DNA from: Holosporales bacterium
Lineage (GTDB): Bacteria > Pseudomonadota > Alphaproteobacteria > Paracaedibacterales > UBA11393
NCBI GenBank assembly: GCA_003542655.1
Contig: DPKF01000178.1
Coordinates: 1 to 18,259 of the forward strand
Reading direction: 5' to 3'
DNA: 18,259 bases
The position numbers and the translations under genes were made by a program. This document shows, piece by piece, positions 1 through 7,178 of this stretch (within the stretch, counting starts at the first letter, position 1; every line of letters begins with the position of its first letter). The notes beneath the pieces are model-generated. The model saw nothing but the letters and a program-made list of their open reading frames with translations, was not told the DNA's origin and did not search any database.

Positions 1-49
1 TTAGCTATCAATAATAACGTTTTAATTCCGAATTAGGGTTTGGTAGCTT

Positions 50-145
50 TTTGCCGTGATGGATAGCAAGCGGCAAATTTGACAATTGACCCAGGCTGGT
101 CCGAAGGAAACAATCAGTAACACGCGGTTGCTTGCCGCCAAGATA
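50..145 (+). ncRNA. ffs: Probable SRP RNA (4.5S RNA, small bacterial type)
   Basis: The core at 91-121 aligns with the helix-8 domain of bacterial signal recognition particle RNA: CCAGG, then GGTCC, then GAAGGA, an A-CA segment, and a GTAAC stretch after the loop. A TCC/GGA stem (100-102 with 106-108) closes the tip, but the loop is GAA rather than the usual GGAA. Flanking arms can pair: GCAAGC at 66-71 with GCTTGC at 130-135, continuing as G-U pairs, and GCGGCAA at 70-76 with TTGCCGC at 132-138 as an alternative register. The RNA would bind Ffh and help target nascent membrane and exported proteins to FtsY and the translocon. The ends are estimates. The call rests on motif recall and hand folding; a covariance-model search is the decisive test. 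Confidence 0.6.
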
Positions 146-254
146 AGAATTTTAGGTCTGCGTAATTTATTTTTAAAAATTTTAAAGCGTATCTTGAATT
201 TGGGAATATTAAATTTTTGTCAAGACTTGAACTGCATAAAAAAACATGATCTTA

Positions 255-302
255 TAACAATATGTAGTGCTTAAAAAGCATATAACCTACTATATATTGT
301 TA
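255..302 (+). promoter_or_regulatory. Tandem NrdR boxes upstream of nrdJ
   Basis: Two copies of the NrdR box (consensus ACACwAtATaTwGTgt) lie just before the ribonucleotide reductase gene. The distal box at 255-270 has core CAATATGTAGT (258-268), matching 10 of 11 core positions. The proximal box at 287-302 has core CTATATATTGT (290-300), matching 11 of 11. Core starts are 32 bp apart, about three helical turns, which is the spacing known for NrdR-controlled genes. NrdR is an ATP/dATP-sensing Zn-ribbon repressor of ribonucleotide reductase operons. Candidate -10 hexamers (TATAAC at 281, TATATT at 293) lie between or within the boxes, so binding would block the promoter; the exact promoter is not resolved. 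Confidence 0.7.
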
Positions 303-320
303 CAATAAAGGATAAATTTT

Positions 321-3300
321 ATGAAAATTGAACGTCATTTTACGGCAAAAACAAATAACCCTTATGACTTGTTCACCTTTCATAATCGCGTTAGTGAAAT
401 TAAAAATCCTGACGGCACCATTGTTTTTCAAATGAATGATTTCAATGTGCCAAAACATTGGTCACAAGTTGCGGCTGATGTCTGTGCACAAAAATATTTA
501 CGTAAAAAGGGGGTTCCTTTAGAAACTGAAATTGTAAAAGAAGAGGGCATCCCTGTTTGGTTATCACGCCGTGTTCCAAAAAAAGGCACAACTTTTGGTG
601 CAGAAACAAGTGTGACACAATTATTTGATCGTATGGCTGGTGCGTGGACATATTGGGCTTTTAAAGCAGGTTATTTTGACGCTGAAGCGGATGCAAAGGC
701 ATACTTTGATGAAATGCGTTATATGATGTGCAATCAAATGGCTGCACCTAACTCTCCGCAATGGTTTAATACCGGTCTTCACTGGGCATACGGTATTGAT
801 GGCACGTCACAGGGCCATTATTATGTTGATCCAAAAACAAAACAGCTTGTCAAATCAACATCTTCTTATGAACGTCCACAGCCACATGCTTGTTTTATTC
901 AAAGTGTTGGTGATGATCTTGTCAATGAGGGTGGGATTATGGATCTTTGGGTTCGTGAAGCCCGTTTATTTAAATATGGATCAGGTACAGGCAGTAATTT
1001 TTCTAAAATTCGTGGATCAGGCGAAACACTGTCTGGTGGTGGAAAATCGTCAGGCCTCATGAGTTTTTTGCGTATTGGCGATCGGTCTGCTGGTGCTATA
1101 AAATCTGGTGGGACAACACGTCGTGCTGCTAAAATGGTGACCCTTGACGTTGATCATCCAGATATTGAAGAATTTGTCTCATGGAAAGTAAAAGAAGAAG
1201 CGAAGGTTGCAGCGCTCGTTAGCGGATCAAAAATTAATAAAAAATATTTAACCCTCATCATGAAAGCTTGTTTGGATGAATCTATCTCAGAAGAAGAACG
1301 GTTTTCTGTAAAAACAAACCCTGCATTAAAGATGGCTGTTAAAGAAGCACGTCAATATTTAGTGCCGCAAAACAGTATTCAGCGCGTCATTCATATGGCA
1401 AAATTGGGTGAAACGGAATTAGGTCTAGAAGAATTTACAACAGATTGGGACAGTGAAGCGTATAATACGGTATCTGGACAGAATTCAAACAATTCGATTC
1501 GTGTTAATAACGATTACATTCAAGCCGTCTTAAAAGATAAAAACTGGGATTTAACAGGACGCCAGGATAAATCGTTTAAAAAGACACTTAAAGCCAGAGA
1601 CTTGTGGCATAAAATTGGTTACGCAGCGTGGGCCTGTGCAGATCCTGGAATTCAGTTTGATACAACAATTAATGAATGGCATACATGTCCGCAGAGTGGG
1701 CGCATTAATGGTTCAAACCCTTGTTCTGAATACATGTTTTTGGATGACACTGCTTGTAACCTAGCGTCATTTAACCTCAATACCTTTATGGAAGAAACAT
1801 CTAAAGGCTCTAAATTTAATATTAACCTTTATGAGCATGGCATTAAACTGTGGACATTAACTTTAGAAACATCTATGTATATGGCGCAATTTCCATCAAA
1901 AGAAATTGCTGAGAAATCTTATGAATTTAGAACACTTGGCCTTGGCTATGCCAACTTAGGGGCCATGATTATGAGCATGGGAATTGCTTATGATTCTAAA
2001 GAAGGTCGTTCTATTGCTGGCGCCTTGGCATCCATTTTAACGGGCGTTGCTTATACAACATCCGCATTACTTGCAAAAGAAGTTGGTCCGTTTCCAGGAT
2101 ACGTAAAAAACAAACAAGATATGCTGCGTGTTATGCGCAACCATAGGCGTGCTGCATATGGAGAAGTGGACGGGTATGAGGGGCTAACAAATACACCTGT
2201 TGCATTAAAGGCAACAGATTGCCCTGTGCCTGAAATGATTACGCATGCAAAAAAAGCATGGGATGAGGCAATTTTATTAGGTGAACAATATGGTTATTTA
2301 AACGCACAAACCACCGTGATCGCGCCAACAGGAACGATTGCTTTGGTCATGGATTGTGATACAACAGGCATTGAACCTGACTTTGCTTTAGTTAAGTTTA
2401 AAAAACTTGCCGGTGGCGGGTATTTTAAAATTATTAATCAAATGGTTCCTAAAGCCTTGAACACATTAGGCTATACTGATAAGGAAGTTGGAGAAATTAT
2501 CGCCTATGCAACAGGTCATGGAACCTTAGAAAATGCTCCAGGTGTCTCGTTTGCAGATTTAAAAACCAAAGGCTTTACACAAACTGAACTTGACGTCTTA
2601 AAGGCAAATTTAAAATCGGCTTTTGATATTAAATTTACGTTTAATCAATGGACTTTAGGCGCTGACTTTTGTAAAAAAACACTCAAGTTTACAGATGAGC
2701 AGTTAAATAATCCGAATTTCAATATGTTAAAAGAATTAGGATTTAGCAGTGCTCTAATTGAAAAAGCGAATGCCTATTGTTGTGGTACGATGACATTAGA
2801 AGGCGCACCTTTTTTAAAGGATGAGCATTTACCTGTATTTGATTGTGCTAATCCATGCGGTAAAATTGGTAAACGGTTCTTATCAATTGATAGTCATTTA
2901 CAGATGATGGCATCTGTTCAACCGTTTATTTCGGGTGCTATTTCAAAGACTGTGAATATGCCAAATAGTGCAACGATTGATGATTGTTTAAATGCGTATA
3001 TAAATTCATGGCGTCTTGGGATTAAGGCAAATGCACTATACCGTGATGGATCAAAACTATCACAACCTTTAAATGCAACAGTTTTGGAAGACATGGATCT
3101 TGATGCTGAAGAATTAACAGCTATGCCTCATGAAGAAAAAGCGGCGGTTATTTCTGAAAAAATTGTTGAGCGTATTATTGAAAAATATCAAGCGGAACGA
3201 CGTAAGCTTCCAAATAGGCGTAGTGGTTATACGCAAAAAGCCAGCCTTGGTGGTCACAAAATTTATTTACGCACTGGTGAATATCCAGACGGACAACTTG

Positions 3301-3860
3301 GTGAAATTTTTATCGATATGCATAAAGAAGGTGCATCCTTCCGCTCCCTAATGCATAATTTTGCTATGGCAATTTCTATTGGTTTGCAATATGGCGTTCC
3401 TCTAGAAGAATATGTTGAGGCCTTTACCTTTACGCGTTTTGAGCCATCTGGTATGGTTGGCGGCAATGATCATATTAAAATGGCCACATCTGTTTTAGAT
3501 TACTTATTTAGAGAGCTTGCTATCAATTATTTAGGCCGTCATGATTTTGCGCATGTGAAACCAAAAGATTTAAATCCAGATACAATTGGTAGCCCAAAAG
3601 AATATCCTAAATTTATGGCACAACCTCTTGAACAAAAAGCAACAGGCACACATGGAGTGGAAATTCCATTACCTAAATCAGCATCTGCACAAATACTAAA
3701 ACATACAAAAAAAATAGATGAGACATCGTCGCGTATTACGCAAGCAAAAGTACAAGGTTATACCGGGGATGATTGTCGTGAATGTGGCAGTTTTACAATG
3801 GTTAGAAATGGTACTTGCTTGAAATGTAATACATGTGGCGCAACAAGTGGGTGTTCTTAA
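321..3860 (+). CDS. nrdJ: Adenosylcobalamin-dependent (class II) ribonucleoside-diphosphate reductase
   Basis: Reduces ribonucleotides to deoxyribonucleotides in the cytoplasm, using coenzyme B12 to generate the thiyl radical, so it needs no oxygen and no separate radical subunit. The 1179 residues include the family blocks NSPQWFN, FKYGSGTGSNFS and GGTTRRAAKMV in the N-terminal third. The active-site block is NPCSE, with N466, C468 (radical cysteine) and E470. C191 and C479 are the expected redox pair: the 11-residue gap from C468 to C479 equals that of class II enzymes (C408/C419 in Lactobacillus leichmannii) and not the 23 of class I. The C-terminus is a cysteine-rich Zn-ribbon-like tail (CREC, CLKCNTCG, ending SGCS) that shuttles reducing equivalents. 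AAAGGA at 307-312 sits 8 nt before the ATG and fixes the start. Two NrdR boxes precede the gene. It appears intact and full length. Confidence 0.96.
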   Translation: MKIERHFTAKTNNPYDLFTFHNRVSEIKNPDGTIVFQMNDFNVPKHWSQVAADVCAQKYLRKKGVPLETEIVKEEGIPVWLSRRVPKKGTTFGAETSVTQLFDRMAGAWTYWAFKAGYFDAEADAKAYFDEMRYMMCNQMAAPNSPQWFNTGLHWAYGIDGTSQGHYYVDPKTKQLVKSTSSYERPQPHACFIQSVGDDLVNEGGIMDLWVREARLFKYGSGTGSNFSKIRGSGETLSGGGKSSGLMSFLRIGDRSAGAIKSGGTTRRAAKMVTLDVDHPDIEEFVSWKVKEEAKVAALVSGSKINKKYLTLIMKACLDESISEEERFSVKTNPALKMAVKEARQYLVPQNSIQRVIHMAKLGETELGLEEFTTDWDSEAYNTVSGQNSNNSIRVNNDYIQAVLKDKNWDLTGRQDKSFKKTLKARDLWHKIGYAAWACADPGIQFDTTINEWHTCPQSGRINGSNPCSEYMFLDDTACNLASFNLNTFMEETSKGSKFNINLYEHGIKLWTLTLETSMYMAQFPSKEIAEKSYEFRTLGLGYANLGAMIMSMGIAYDSKEGRSIAGALASILTGVAYTTSALLAKEVGPFPGYVKNKQDMLRVMRNHRRAAYGEVDGYEGLTNTPVALKATDCPVPEMITHAKKAWDEAILLGEQYGYLNAQTTVIAPTGTIALVMDCDTTGIEPDFALVKFKKLAGGGYFKIINQMVPKALNTLGYTDKEVGEIIAYATGHGTLENAPGVSFADLKTKGFTQTELDVLKANLKSAFDIKFTFNQWTLGADFCKKTLKFTDEQLNNPNFNMLKELGFSSALIEKANAYCCGTMTLEGAPFLKDEHLPVFDCANPCGKIGKRFLSIDSHLQMMASVQPFISGAISKTVNMPNSATIDDCLNAYINSWRLGIKANALYRDGSKLSQPLNATVLEDMDLDAEELTAMPHEEKAAVISEKIVERIIEKYQAERRKLPNRRSGYTQKASLGGHKIYLRTGEYPDGQLGEIFIDMHKEGASFRSLMHNFAMAISIGLQYGVPLEEYVEAFTFTRFEPSGMVGGNDHIKMATSVLDYLFRELAINYLGRHDFAHVKPKDLNPDTIGSPKEYPKFMAQPLEQKATGTHGVEIPLPKSASAQILKHTKKIDETSSRITQAKVQGYTGDDCRECGSFTMVRNGTCLKCNTCGATSGCS

Positions 3861-3906
3861 AACCTCTTAGCCACTTGACCATTTGTTATAGAATCGTCAT
3901 CATAAT

Positions 3907-3943
3907 AGAAAGGGTATTGATTTGATTCATGCCCTTTCTCTTT
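3907..3943 (+). terminator. Strong hairpin after nrdJ (terminator or leader hairpin)
   Basis: AGAAAGGGTAT (3907-3917) pairs with ATGCCCTTTCT (3929-3939) over 11 bp with one G-U pair and an 11-nt loop. Only CTTT follows, so the U-tract is weak for an intrinsic terminator. The hairpin ends 4 nt before the AGGTGAGG Shine-Dalgarno of the next small ORF. It may end nrdJ transcription, or be an element in the leader of the small ORF. Confidence 0.55.
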
Positions 3944-3960
3944 AGGTGAGGGAAAATAGT

Positions 3961-4236
3961 GTGTTGAAGCTGATATTAATTTTAGGTATCTTTTTAAATT
4001 CATTTCCAAAATGTGCTGAAAATTCTGATTCTAATTCTAATGCTGTTCCTAGCACAGCGTTATCAAATGTTCAGTTGTCTTCGCAAAAGCCTCAAATAAT
4101 GTTGCCTTTCCCGGATTGGTTTTGCAGATATTTTTCTATACAAACGTTCAATTTTGTGCCATTTTCAAGCGGCATGTATGCAAAATTTCTTTCAGGCCCT
4201 TACGCCTTTATGCACCTTGTGGGGACAGTATGGTGA
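3961..4236 (+). CDS. Small exported protein of unknown function
   Basis: Not recognised. A 91-residue ORF starting at GTG 3961; I prefer this start because a strong Shine-Dalgarno, AGGTGAGG (3944-3951), lies 9 nt before it. An in-frame GTG at 3946 falls inside that Shine-Dalgarno. The N-terminus is signal-peptide-like: one Lys, a hydrophobic run, then F-P-K-C-A with predicted cleavage after A19. The mature part opens with a Ser/Asn-rich segment and continues as an aromatic-rich stretch of about 45 residues with no known motif. It ends abruptly at V-W, so it could be the front of a decayed longer gene. A terminator-like hairpin follows at 4298. The Cys18-Ala19 signal-peptide geometry matches two larger exported proteins in this window. 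Whether it is expressed is uncertain. Confidence 0.5.
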   Translation: MLKLILILGIFLNSFPKCAENSDSNSNAVPSTALSNVQLSSQKPQIMLPFPDWFCRYFSIQTFNFVPFSSGMYAKFLSGPYAFMHLVGTVW

Positions 4237-4297
4237 AACGTATTTTTGTATAGCAAAATTTTAAAATGAAGAAAAATGGTTTTTTTGGAATGATTTG

Positions 4298-4320
4298 ACA
4301 TCAAAAATGATGTTTTTTTT
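4298..4320 (+). terminator. Intrinsic terminator after the small exported ORF
   Basis: ACATCA (4298-4303) pairs with TGATGT (4308-4313) over 6 bp with an AAAA loop, followed directly by a run of eight T. The stem is short and AT-rich, but the stem plus U-run order fits rho-independent termination on the plus strand. Confidence 0.55.
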
Positions 4321-4331
4321 GTGGATTAAGG

Positions 4332-4430
4332 GTTTGCGCGATTATTTTAAATGCATTTCCCAAGCCGCAGTATAAAATTTTTATTTTGTACGACGTTTGG
4401 AATTGATCAAATAACTTAATCGCGCTAACC
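4332..4430. repeat. Imperfect 14-bp inverted repeat around an AT-rich spacer
   Basis: GGTTTGCGCGATTA (4331-4344 region) and TAATCGCGCTAACC (4417-4430) are inverted repeats matching at 13 of 14 positions, with 72 nt between the arms. The right arm lies 16 nt beyond the stop of the minus-strand helicase gene. The GC-rich arms stand out in AT-rich intergenic sequence. The rest of the 4237-4446 gap shows no ORF. It may be a long-range stem at the helicase mRNA 3' end, a binding site, or the ends of a decayed small element; the sequence does not decide. Confidence 0.45.
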
Positions 4431-4446
4431 GTTATATGAGCCAGGA

Positions 4447-5718
4447 CTATCCGTTAGAGCCTGTTCTTTTTGCAAATGGTTTTCTTGGTTTTGAATTCGT
4501 CGGTTTTGCAGTCGTCGATTTTGACGTCGAGAATTTTCCTTTAAAACCACCGCTTTTGTTTGGTCTTTTTCCTGGACGGCCAGAAGGTTTTCCACTGCCA
4601 CTGCCATTTTTATTTGATGAAGGGCCTGGCTTATAGTCAGGGTCAATCAGCTTTTGAATAGCATGCCATTTGCCAGAATCTGCAGGGCTTAAAAAGCTTA
4701 ATGCACAACCTGTAGCACCCGCACGGGCGGTTCTACCAATACGGTGGATATAATCTTCAGGACATTGGGGAAGATCATAGTTAATCACATGTTCGATGTG
4801 CGGAATGTCAAGGCCACGTGCTGCAACATCTGTTGCAATGAGGATACGACATTGTTCACGTCTGAATTTTTCAATAACGCGTGTGCGTTTTGATTGTCTA
4901 AGGTCTCCGTGAAGCGCTTCAACTGCGTGTCCCGCAGTTCTTAATTTCACAGCCATGCGATCGGCACCGTGTTTTGTTTTTACGAAGGTAATGATTGATC
5001 CTGTTCGTTCCTCAATTTCTTTTACGAAACGTACATATTTTTCATCTTCACGTAGGCGAACACTTTCTTGTTTAATATTGAGTGCAGGTTTTTGGTTGTC
5101 TCCAACAGAAATACGAACAGGATTCGTTAAATAACGTGCAGCAAGTTGTTCCATCTTTTTAGGCATGGTTGCCGTAAACATGAGTGTTTGACGTTTTTCT
5201 GGTAGAAATTTTGCAATTGCTTCTAGCTGAACATCAAATCCCATATCGAGCATGCGATCCATTTCATCAAGCACAAGGAAGTGTGTATGTTTGAACGTTA
5301 ATGTTTTGCGTTCTAGGTGGTCGTTAATACGGCCAGGTGTACCTATAATCAGTCGTGGAGACCTGCGTAGTTGCGATAATTGTTTTGGCATGCTTTCGCC
5401 ACCAATTAAAAGCGCTGTTGATATTTTATTACGTCCCATAAACGTTTGCAGTGCTTTTTCAACTTGTATCGCAAGTTCGCGTGTTGGTAATAAAATTAAT
5501 GCATTACTTGATTCATTTTGCATTAAAAATGACGCTAGGGGGATGCCAAAAGCACCTGTCTTCCCTGTACCTGTTTGCGCAGAACCTAAAATATCGGAAC
5601 CTTTTAAAGCCTCAGGAATGGCTTTTTGTTGAATAGGGGTTGGTGTCGTAAACCCAATTGCTGATAATCTGTCCAGTAACGGTTGCGGCAAATCAGCGTC
5701 ATTAAAATTTTGCATCAT
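4447..5718 (-). CDS. DEAD-box ATP-dependent RNA helicase, RhlE-like
   Basis: A cytoplasmic helicase that unwinds short RNA duplexes, probably in ribosome assembly or RNA decay, especially at low temperature. All helicase motifs are present in the 423 residues: Q-motif (PTPIQ, 26-30), I AQTGTGKT (47-54), Ia PTRELA (78-83), Ib TPGR (127-130), II DEMD (151-154), III TAT (182-184), V IATDVAARGLD (294-304) and VI HRIGRTAR (325-332). Motif II reads DEMD rather than DEAD; the Asp-Glu and final Asp needed for Mg-ATP are kept. Residues 361-423 form a basic, Gly/Ser/Lys-rich, probably disordered RNA-binding tail, as in RhlE proteins. AAAGGA on the minus strand precedes a double ATG at 5718/5715, so either could be used. 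It lies downstream of the cold-shock gene on the same strand, with a strong terminator between them. The choice of RhlE over other subfamilies is moderate. Confidence 0.93.
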   Translation of the reverse strand: MMQNFNDADLPQPLLDRLSAIGFTTPTPIQQKAIPEALKGSDILGSAQTGTGKTGAFGIPLASFLMQNESSNALILLPTRELAIQVEKALQTFMGRNKISTALLIGGESMPKQLSQLRRSPRLIIGTPGRINDHLERKTLTFKHTHFLVLDEMDRMLDMGFDVQLEAIAKFLPEKRQTLMFTATMPKKMEQLAARYLTNPVRISVGDNQKPALNIKQESVRLREDEKYVRFVKEIEERTGSIITFVKTKHGADRMAVKLRTAGHAVEALHGDLRQSKRTRVIEKFRREQCRILIATDVAARGLDIPHIEHVINYDLPQCPEDYIHRIGRTARAGATGCALSFLSPADSGKWHAIQKLIDPDYKPGPSSNKNGSGSGKPSGRPGKRPNKSGGFKGKFSTSKSTTAKPTNSKPRKPFAKRTGSNG

Positions 5719-5737
5719 GAATCCTTTCGAAGAGCAA

Positions 5738-5773
5738 ATAAAAACTTCCCATCTTTTATATAAGATGGGAAGT
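5738..5773 (-). terminator. Strong intrinsic terminator after the cold-shock gene
   Basis: A perfect 12-bp stem, ACTTCCCATCTT (5744-5755) with AAGATGGGAAGT (5762-5773), 6-nt loop. Read on the minus strand it is followed by TTTTTAT, a good U-tract, so it ends the csp transcript 38 nt past the stop codon. It lies 20-56 nt upstream of the helicase ATG, so helicase transcription needs read-through or a promoter in the short remaining gap. Confidence 0.85.
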
Positions 5774-5780
5774 CTAGAAT

Positions 5781-5804
5781 AGCAAATACTTTATAGTATT
5801 TGTT
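5781..5804 (-). other. Second hairpin between csp stop and terminator
   Basis: CAAATACT (5783-5790) pairs with AGTATTTG (5795-5802) over 8 bp with a TTAT loop. On the minus strand no U-tract follows, so it is not itself a terminator. It lies 7 nt after the csp stop codon and could protect the mRNA 3' end. Confidence 0.45.
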
Positions 5805-5811
5805 TATTAAA

Positions 5812-6018
5812 TTAGTCAGCTATTTGTAAATTTACAGCTGATTCTTTACCCTTGTTTGATGCAAGTTCGTAAGACAATTTTTGGCCATCTTGCAAGTTCA
5901 TTAAACCTGCTTTTTCAACTGCACTAATGTGCACGAATACGTCGGCGCTGCCATTATCAGGAGTAATAAAGCCATAGCCTTTTGTTGAATTGAACCATTT
6001 TACGGTGCCTTGAGTCAT
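5812..6018 (-). CDS. CspA-family cold-shock protein
   Basis: A 68-residue single cold-shock domain, the usual length for the family. It shows GTVKWFN at the N-terminus, RNP1 KGYGFI (residues 13-18) and RNP2 VFVHI (27-31). These OB-fold proteins bind single-stranded RNA or DNA and act as RNA chaperones or transcription antiterminators; bacteria often carry several, so the paralogue (cspA, C, D or E) cannot be told. Translation starts at ATG 6018 after AAGAAAGAGA on the minus strand. The roughly 90-nt leader is structured, as in cold-inducible csp mRNAs. A strong terminator follows. The next gene on this strand is an RNA helicase, a functional match for cold adaptation, though the terminator suggests mainly separate transcripts. 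Confidence 0.95.
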   Translation of the reverse strand: MTQGTVKWFNSTKGYGFITPDNGSADVFVHISAVEKAGLMNLQDGQKLSYELASNKGKESAVNLQIAD

Positions 6019-6119
6019 TAAAAATCTCTTTCTTAAGTGTTTATGTAAATAACTTCCAATGTTACTTGAAAATTAAGGGAAGTACCCTGATTGGAAGATT
6101 ATCACATATTTTTAGTATA
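6019..6119 (-). promoter_or_regulatory. Structured leader and candidate -10 of the csp gene
   Basis: On the minus strand, TATACT (plus-strand AGTATA, 6114-6119) is a candidate -10 box; no convincing -35 lies 16-18 nt upstream. Transcription from it would give a leader of about 90 nt. Within the leader, CTTCCAAT (6053-6060) and ATTGGAAG (6090-6097) form a perfect 8-bp stem enclosing a small GGG/CCC hairpin (6077-6079 with 6085-6087). Structured leaders are known to control cspA mRNA by temperature; that role here is inferred. Confidence 0.45.
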
Positions 6120-6259
6120 GTGAAATATTTTATTCAGGATAATTCCATTGTATACCGAAAATAAAAAGAAAGCAAATTTTTAATTTAACATCTCTTTTCA
6201 GGGGGGATGGAATTTGTTAGCCTTAGTATAGTCAACAATTTATAGAGTTACTGTATATA

Positions 6260-7132
6260 ATGAAAACAAAAACAATGGCAGTGAGTATGGCTGCAATCAT
6301 GTCCGCTTTATCTGCTCAGACATCTCCTTTGGATCAAGCAATTATTAAAAAAGAAATTAATCCCACAAAGAAGCCAAATGCAATGCCTAAGGTTTACAAA
6401 TTGGGTGCGAAAAAAAAATCTGAAAATAAAGGGCCTTCTCAAGAAGAACAAAAAATACTTGCAACGATTGCTAAATATCCTGAAATTGTTGCACAAATTT
6501 TACAAGAAGGTGTTCAAAACAAGCAAGCTGAGCAAAAAATTGGTTGGGCAAAAAATATTAAAGAGAATCTTGCCGCTATAACAGAGGGTGCCATAAATTT
6601 TGGGGGAACTGAAGACGCTGATGTTTCTGTGCTTATGATTATTGATTTTTTGTGTCCTCACTGTCAAACACATCTAAAGATGATCAGCGATCTTAGAAAG
6701 AAAAATGCCAATATTAAGTTTATGGTTTATTCAGTGCCTCTATTTCAGGGTGATTTAACACGTGAGTATGGTTTGATTTTAAATGCAGCCTATAGAAAAG
6801 ATGCGATAAAATTCTTAGATTTACTTGGTGCTTACGCCAATAACAAGCCATCTAAAGAAGCACTGCTTAACAAAGTGCAAGAATTTAAAATTGATGTTCA
6901 GGCTTCAGACTATGGTGATTTAAGTGCTTATGATAAAAATTCAAATCTTATGGATAAAATTGGTTTGACGCAAGTTCCTGCCAGTTTTGTGCTGTTAAAA
7001 GATAAAAAGGGCGGCATTATTGTTGTGCCATTAAACATTATGGATGCTGATTCATTAGTCAAAACTGTTGATGCGATAGAGAGTACTTCGTCAGAAGAAC
7101 GCGCTAAAATTAAGGAAAGTTTAGGGCAGTAA
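6260..7132 (+). CDS. Exported DsbA-family thiol-disulfide oxidoreductase
   Basis: A periplasmic thioredoxin-fold protein likely to form or isomerise disulfides in exported proteins. The 290 residues start with a signal peptide (MKTKT, a hydrophobic run, cleavage near A19). A Lys-rich linker follows, then a helix around 60-95 with the YPEIVAQILQEG pattern seen in DsbA/Com1-type proteins, which often dimerise through this part. The active site is CPHC (C132-C135) after a strand ending IDF, and the cis-proline loop is QVPASF with P240. CPHC is the E. coli DsbA dipeptide, pointing to an oxidant role. No strong Shine-Dalgarno is visible; ATG 6260 is preferred over ATG 6275 because it supplies the basic n-region. 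A hairpin terminator follows. No DsbB partner is in the window. Oxidase versus isomerase cannot be settled from sequence. Confidence 0.85.
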   Translation: MKTKTMAVSMAAIMSALSAQTSPLDQAIIKKEINPTKKPNAMPKVYKLGAKKKSENKGPSQEEQKILATIAKYPEIVAQILQEGVQNKQAEQKIGWAKNIKENLAAITEGAINFGGTEDADVSVLMIIDFLCPHCQTHLKMISDLRKKNANIKFMVYSVPLFQGDLTREYGLILNAAYRKDAIKFLDLLGAYANNKPSKEALLNKVQEFKIDVQASDYGDLSAYDKNSNLMDKIGLTQVPASFVLLKDKKGGIIVVPLNIMDADSLVKTVDAIESTSSEERAKIKESLGQ

Positions 7133-7140
7133 GGTATATG

Positions 7141-7178
7141 CACCCTCTTTAATGTTTAAAAAAGAGGGTGGCCTTTTT
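7141..7178 (+). terminator. Terminator hairpin between dsbA-like gene and sdhC
   Basis: CACCCTCTTT (7141-7150) pairs perfectly with AAAGAGGGTG (7161-7170) over 10 bp with a 10-nt loop. GCC and five T follow (7174-7178). It has intrinsic-terminator form, but ends only 14 nt before the sdhC start, leaving no room for a promoter in between. Confidence 0.8.

Noticed and set aside
50..145. Cobalamin riboswitch ahead of the B12-dependent reductase
   Set aside because: This was the first expectation for the structured region, but no B12-box consensus is present and the core fits SRP RNA better.
86..274. 62-codon plus-strand ORF starting with TTG
   Set aside because: It overlaps the probable SRP RNA and the distal NrdR box, has no Shine-Dalgarno, and its composition follows the AT-rich intergenic DNA.
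4425..4646. ORFs on both strands over the helicase 3' end
   Set aside because: They are other-frame readings of the low-complexity Lys/Ser/Gly-rich helicase tail.
5252..5632. 126-codon plus-strand ORF inside the helicase gene
   Set aside because: Antisense to a full set of helicase motifs, with no motif or Shine-Dalgarno of its own.
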